From contig CAKVCK010000022.1 in the NCBI GenBank assembly GCA_934725575.1, positions 1 to 58,113 of the forward strand: a stretch of 58,113 bases of DNA. Reading direction: 5' to 3'. The notes beneath the pieces were generated by a model, which was not told where the DNA came from, did no database searches, and saw only the letters and a program-made list of their open reading frames with translations. Of this stretch, positions 54,797 through 58,113 are shown piece by piece (the first letter of the stretch is position 1; each line of letters opens with the position of its first letter). The DNA comes from an uncultured Bacteroidales bacterium. GTDB taxonomy: Bacteria; Bacteroidota; Bacteroidia; Bacteroidales; UBA932. A program made the translations under genes and the position numbers.

Positions 54797-55586
54797 TTAC
54801 AAGATTCTAACGGATAAGTTGACCAGTCTTAATCAGGGGTCGTTTGTTACAGAATTAGTCTGTATCCCAACGGATGAACAACGGGATAAACTAAAGAAAG
54901 GTAGTGGTAATCCTGAAGCAGAAATGCGTCAGGTCAATTCCTCTGCAGGGTTAGCAGTTAATTATTGGCGCGCATACGAATTGTGTCATCCTAACGCTAC
55001 GATTGAATTTGAGTGGAAGGAAAGGGTTCCCCTCAAGTCTGGACGCCCAGCCAATGTCGATGTTGTCGTTAGAGAGGAAGGCAGGACAATCTTTATTGAA
55101 TCCAAATTTCTTGAGCCTTACTATTCGGGAAATGAGATACCGCGCGATTCCTATTTGGACGCAACAAAGTATTCATCCTACACGAAGGATTCTCCGAAAT
55201 CATGGATTGCTTTCTTTGAAGAAGCGACAACATTCAGCTTGTATAATGTTACTCAACTTGGACGTCATCTTCTGGCAGTATCAAAGGATATCTGGCTATC
55301 ACCAAAGGCATATGAGAATAAGCATGTCCAATTACTTAGTGTAACGTGGGAAATGTCGGACTCCTTCATTTCATTATTCCCGGATGAAATAGCTGAGGAG
55401 TTCAAGAATCGACGAATCGTCATACGTGAAGAAGCTGAAAGGAGTGAAGCATTTATTAATGGTTTCATCAAGGAGCATCTGGATTTCGCTAACTTCGAGT
55501 ACAAAGCAATCAAATACAATGATATTATTGACGAGATTAAAGATAGTCAGTATGTCAAACCCATAAAGAAACAGTACTTCTTATAG
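54789..55586 (+). CDS. PD-(D/E)XK nuclease-like protein
   Basis: The protein has 265 residues. The segment RPANVDVVV, a turn, then TIFIESKFLEPY provides Asp and Glu-x-Lys (ESK) in the spacing of the PD-(D/E)XK nuclease fold, with upstream EAEMRQVNSSAGLAVNYWRAY as the first helix carrying a Glu. Large soluble, no signal peptide. It resembles stand-alone restriction-like endonucleases of Bacteroidota, but I cannot name the subfamily. It overlaps the WYL gene, so the regulator controls it directly. It is the most likely effector of the cluster. Confidence 0.75.
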   Translation: MDNYKILTDKLTSLNQGSFVTELVCIPTDEQRDKLKKGSGNPEAEMRQVNSSAGLAVNYWRAYELCHPNATIEFEWKERVPLKSGRPANVDVVVREEGRTIFIESKFLEPYYSGNEIPRDSYLDATKYSSYTKDSPKSWIAFFEEATTFSLYNVTQLGRHLLAVSKDIWLSPKAYENKHVQLLSVTWEMSDSFISLFPDEIAEEFKNRRIVIREEAERSEAFINGFIKEHLDFANFEYKAIKYNDIIDEIKDSQYVKPIKKQYFL

Positions 55587-55603
55587 AAGCAAAGAGTTTC
55601 CGA

Positions 55604-55722
55604 CATTCGTTTTCTCCGGCACCATAGGTCATTCTCGTGATTTTTCGGCGTCGGAGATGTTTTTATTAGCATCTGCCGAATTTCTGCCGAAGGTCCGGTT
55701 ATTTTTGCCCGAAAAGTTAGAT
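55604..55722 (+). promoter_or_regulatory. Promoter region within the WYL cluster, copy B
   Basis: CATTCGTTTTCT (55604-55615), two TCTGCCGAA sites (in TCTGCCGAATTTCTGCCGAA, about 55671-55690) and TATTTTTG (55700-55707) precede ATG 55723. Element order and distances (119 bp from CATTCG to ATG, versus 114 bp in copy A) match the region before the WYL gene. The same regulator probably controls both transcription units. Confidence 0.55.
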
Positions 55723-56181
55723 ATGGCAGAAATAATCAATCAAATCCCTGGTTACGAAAAGGGTCGTGTACAGCGTATCACCGCCACTGACGAAGTGAGC
55801 GAATCCTTCATCGTCGCCCAGATGGCGTCCGATCTGCGCAAGAAGTGGAACACATCTGTCCTCTGCATTTCCCTGGACGGTCACAAAGAAGCTATAGAAT
55901 CCTTGATCCCTCAGGAGAAGGCTGTCGGTACCGTCTATGTCCTGGACCAGAAGAATCCCGAGTTTAAAGTTGTTCTTCGCAAAGCCACCGGCATCATCAA
56001 CCGCCGCTTCGTCCGAGCCCTCATCATCAGCGGTGCAGAGCGCCTCACCGCTAAATACTTCCAAGATCACCCGGAGAAAGGTAGAGAATGGATAGCCAGT
56101 CACCTTGAAGGACTGTCCAGAGGCATGGGCATCCCCGTCATCCTGGTGAGAGTCCACGAAGATCAATCAGAAGAACTATAA
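55723..56181 (+). CDS. DnaB-like RecA-fold protein without P-loop (1)
   Basis: The protein has 152 residues from ATG 55723; the upstream ATG at 55657 lies before the promoter box. The layout follows a RecA/DnaB core: a strand and loop where a P-loop would be (RITATDEVSESFIVAQMASD, without GxxxxGK), then TSVLCISLDG (compare the DnaB stretch with SLEM), VRALIISGAERL in the Walker B position with the Asp replaced, and GIPVILVRVHED. It appears to be a shortened and inactive relative of the protein at 56518. It may be structural or a decoy. The assignment is weaker than for its neighbour. Confidence 0.5.
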   Translation: MAEIINQIPGYEKGRVQRITATDEVSESFIVAQMASDLRKKWNTSVLCISLDGHKEAIESLIPQEKAVGTVYVLDQKNPEFKVVLRKATGIINRRFVRALIISGAERLTAKYFQDHPEKGREWIASHLEGLSRGMGIPVILVRVHEDQSEEL

Positions 56182-56184
56182 GGT

Positions 56185-56511
56185 ATGAGCCGAAGTAAAC
56201 TTAGAGACAACTTCATGAGGCGCTGTTATACAGGGCCGTCTTTCAAATCATCAAAGTGGGACGACCCTGTTCATAATCCTCATAGACAAGATGAGATGCC
56301 GAAAAATAGTCCTTCTAAGCTTGTCCTAATACACTGCCATTGCTGTATTCATCGGATGATGGGTTCGTCCACATTCAGAGGTCATTCCTCTTCTACAGGA
56401 ACTCATCGTCAAGTCCGTGGCCTGGTTAGGGCAAGCCAGAAACGCGAACAGCGCAAACAGATGTTTGAGCAACTGGCTGAATATTATGAACCACAGAATC
56501 ATTTCGAATAA
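56185..56511 (+). CDS. Small basic Cys/His-rich protein
   Basis: The protein has 108 residues. It begins MSRSKLRDNFMRRCYTGPSF, has a cluster HCHCCIHRMMG (about 50-60) and ends in a charged helix (RASQKREQRKQMFEQLAEYY). The Cys/His cluster could bind metal. I do not recognise the family. It lies 3 bp after the previous stop and 6 bp before the next start, so it fits the operon, but a chance frame cannot be ruled out. Confidence 0.5.
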   Translation: MSRSKLRDNFMRRCYTGPSFKSSKWDDPVHNPHRQDEMPKNSPSKLVLIHCHCCIHRMMGSSTFRGHSSSTGTHRQVRGLVRASQKREQRKQMFEQLAEYYEPQNHFE

Positions 56512-56517
56512 AAACAT

Positions 56518-57030
56518 ATGGTAAAGACAATCAAGTCAATTAAAGAAATATCCGAAAATAGTCTGGAGCCCGGTCTCTTTCTTATCGATGACGGCGAAGA
56601 AGAAAGCCAGACATCAACTGCCGCAGAGGTCGCTTTTCCATTGGCCGTCGATAATAGAATATCTACCGTTCTCTTCTCACTTGAGAAGAAGGAGGATGAT
56701 ATCGTAAGTGATCTTCTGACCATTATATTCTCTCGATACACGGATAATATCGCCAGGCTTGCTACAGCACCGAAAGAAGAATGGGATAAGGCCAAAAACG
56801 GAATCATCACTTTGTCAAAAGCCCCTTTGTTTTTGGATGATTCCACTGAAGTATCGGTTGGCGAAATGCACACTATGGCGAAGGTTATTATCTCCGAGCA
56901 GAAGGTGCGGGTCTTCATCATTGACGGAATTCATCTTCTTGAGGAAGAGAATCCTATCAAACATTTGGAGGAAATGGCAGCAGACCTGAATGTGACAATA
57001 ATTGCGTTACAGAAACATAACACTCAATAA
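56518..57030 (+). CDS. DnaB-like helicase-core homologue without P-loop (2)
   Basis: The protein has 170 residues that align by eye with the DnaB helicase C-terminal core: TVLFSLEKKEDDIVSDLLT (DnaB ...FSLEM...), APLFLDDSTEVSVGEMHTMA (DnaB ...IYIDDSSGLT...), VRVFIIDGIHLL (Walker B, Asp kept) and LEEMAADLNVTIIALQKHNT (DnaB ...AKELNVPVVALSQLNR). The P-loop GxxxxGK(S/T) is replaced by DDGEEESQTS, so ATP cannot be bound in the normal way. There is no primase-binding N-terminal domain. It may interfere with, or sense, a replicative helicase of host or phage. That role is an inference. Confidence 0.72.
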   Translation: MVKTIKSIKEISENSLEPGLFLIDDGEEESQTSTAAEVAFPLAVDNRISTVLFSLEKKEDDIVSDLLTIIFSRYTDNIARLATAPKEEWDKAKNGIITLSKAPLFLDDSTEVSVGEMHTMAKVIISEQKVRVFIIDGIHLLEEENPIKHLEEMAADLNVTIIALQKHNTQ

Positions 57031-57042
57031 TCACAAATCAAC

Positions 57043-57546
57043 ATGAAACCGAGAATCTTAGTATTTACCATCGCGTTGCTGGCATCCTTCGCTGCAGCAG
57101 CGCAGAGCACCAATCCGCTGAACTACAGCGGCAGAATGTATGTCGAGGCCATTGAAATCATCGCCACGCCCCGCTATGTCTCCTACGAGGACCACGCCAT
57201 TCTATCACAGCAGATGCGCATCCCTTCTGTCGAAATTACCAAGTGCGATATGGCCTTCGAGAAAGGAACAGTCACCGTGAAGGACAATGAAATGAAGATA
57301 AAGGTCAATGGATGTAAGAAGTACGACACCGACTACGGCTGGGTAGTTGTCGTCTATGTGGATCTAGTCGATGAAGGCGACAAAGCCGAGTTGGTCTGGC
57401 CGGAGTACGGAAAACCATTCTTCCAGCAGATAACCAAAGCCGATGACGGCGTTAAGATTGCCCGCATGGTCCTGTCCAGGAAGCCCTATGTGGCCGATGA
57501 GGCAGAAGCATTGAGGTATATGCTGATGGGGCTCGGGGCGATCTAG
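57043..57546 (+). CDS. Exported hypothetical protein
   Basis: The protein has 167 residues with a signal peptide (MKPRILVFTIALLASFAAAA, then QS). The mature domain looks beta-rich (YVEAIEIIATPRYVSYED, GTVTVKDNEMKIKVNGCKKY, WVVVVYVDLVDEGDKAEL). I do not recognise the family. It starts 12 bp after the DnaB-like gene and could belong to that unit, though an exported protein is out of place among cytoplasmic nucleic-acid proteins. Confidence 0.7.
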   Translation: MKPRILVFTIALLASFAAAAQSTNPLNYSGRMYVEAIEIIATPRYVSYEDHAILSQQMRIPSVEITKCDMAFEKGTVTVKDNEMKIKVNGCKKYDTDYGWVVVVYVDLVDEGDKAELVWPEYGKPFFQQITKADDGVKIARMVLSRKPYVADEAEALRYMLMGLGAI

Positions 57547-57764
57547 GCCGATGGTGACCTGTTCCAGTTGTAGTGCCGATGCGTATGTCAATATGAAGGC
57601 GGTCAAAGCCAGTTCGCTGCGCTAAAGCTCCGCTCACTCGCTTTGGTTACGCCCTCCAGGACACAAAGCGCCACTCCAAACTCCACTTATGGCAGCTCCA
57701 CTGCGAAACTCTTCATTCCGCGCCGCACATCGCGCATAAAGGGAATAAGGTCAAGAGACTGTGA

Positions 57765-57801
57765 CCGGACAAGCCGGCCACAGACTCTTGCTGGTTTGTC
57801 C
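57765..57801. repeat. GGACAA stem-loop repeat (copy 2)
   Basis: CCGGACAAGCCGG (57765-57777) and CTGGTTTGTCC (57791-57801) match the arms of the element at 44452-44516 with a similar spacing. It lies directly beside the IS3 remnant. The sequence from 57547 to this point holds no gene that I can support. Confidence 0.5.
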
Positions 57802-57810
57802 CCCACCGCC

Positions 57811-58014
57811 CTGATATGCACCCCTAAAGAAGTACTCCATCATAGCGTTGTCGAGACAGTTACCCTTTCTGGACATGCTTTGCTCTATGCCATTCTTTTT
57901 CAGTGTATTTTGATACTTAACATGCTGATAATGCCATCATTGATCTGAATGAAGGATTAAGCCTTCATGGTTAGGGATCTTTTTCATGGCGTTATTGACC
58001 ATATCAATAACCAT
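57811..58014 (-). mobile_element. IS3-family transposase (orfB) remnant
   Basis: Read leftward from 58014, the frame gives MVIDMVNNAMKKIP, then LILHSDQ, a TGA, then WHYQHVKYQNTLKKNGIEQ and MSRKGNCLDNAMMEYFF. This is the DDE integrase core of IS3-type transposases around HSDQG(W/S)QYQ and SRKGNCLDN(A), with an in-frame stop in place of the Gly after SDQ. Both ends of the gene are missing. It is an inactive fragment and marks the right boundary of the WYL cluster as a former mobile region. Confidence 0.8.
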
Positions 58015-58113
58015 TTTTATAATACTCCCGGATTTTAGTAAATGTTAAAAAATAACCTGCTTCATTTTGGTGGCTCTCTTATGCGGCCATTTGCGGCCAT
58101 GACACACTGTTGA

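Noticed and set aside
57547..57764. Possible gene between the exported protein and the repeat
   Set aside because: Frames here are short or run into the antisense of the IS3 remnant, with no start context or motif.

Overview
The window looks like a chromosome segment of a Bacteroidales bacterium (phylum Bacteroidota). Support comes from a SusC/SusD pair, promoters of the Bacteroidota type (a TAnnTTTG box with TTG or TTTG about 20 bp upstream), almost no Shine-Dalgarno sequences, many lipoproteins and a BlaI/M56 regulatory pair. Ordinary backbone genes are dtd, a Nudix hydrolase, cstA, ftsH and a UvrA-family ATPase. No rRNA, tRNA or CRISPR array was seen. I cannot name the species.

Layout. 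0-3.4 kb: end of a gene with an AT-hook-like tail, a GIY-YIG protein, a 19-residue repeat protein, dtd, a Nudix hydrolase and a Fic protein. 3.4-16.1 kb: a leftward run of tightly packed defence genes. In transcription order these are an XRE regulator, two C5-cytosine methyltransferases, a McrB-like GTPase and a PD-(D/E)XK partner (together a LlaJI-like restriction-modification system), a broken vsr, a 1563-residue trypsin-STAND NTPase and a metallo-beta-lactamase-fold protein. 16.2-20 kb: dinD, an unknown gene and a GHKL ATPase with a C-terminal nuclease-like domain. 20-24.5 kb: an fRMsr-MsrA fusion, a DUF3784 membrane protein, a peptide deformylase with a lipoprotein signal, an intergenic region with one or two likely small RNAs, a RhuM-Doc fusion and an M13 peptidase that has lost its catalytic middle.

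24.6-34.2 kb: cstA and ftsH (divergent), a truncated DUF4143 ATPase, a small acidic protein, a CocE/NonD hydrolase, an unlisted 59-residue protein and a UvrA2-like ATPase. 34.3-42.4 kb: a SusC-SusD-PKD/beta-propeller-endonuclease/exonuclease/phosphatase operon with a clear terminator. 42.6-45 kb: a HAD hydrolase, a DUF5131 protein and a RhuM fragment. 45-53.4 kb: a BlaI-M56/TonB-TPR-alpha-2-macroglobulin operon. 53.9-57.5 kb: a rightward cluster of a WYL regulator, a PD-(D/E)XK protein, two DnaB-like proteins without a P-loop, a small Cys/His-rich protein and an exported protein. It has two promoters with similar upstream sequence. The window ends in a decayed IS3-type transposase fragment.

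The most interesting parts are: (i) the WYL cluster, which I do not recognise as a named system; (ii) the coupling of the LlaJI-like and trypsin-STAND/MBL modules through a dead vsr whose reading frame still ends in an ATGA overlap with the STAND gene; (iii) a strong excess of the hexamer GAATAT/ATATTC in backbone genes that is absent from the STAND region. Functional statements are inferred from motifs read by eye; no search was run.
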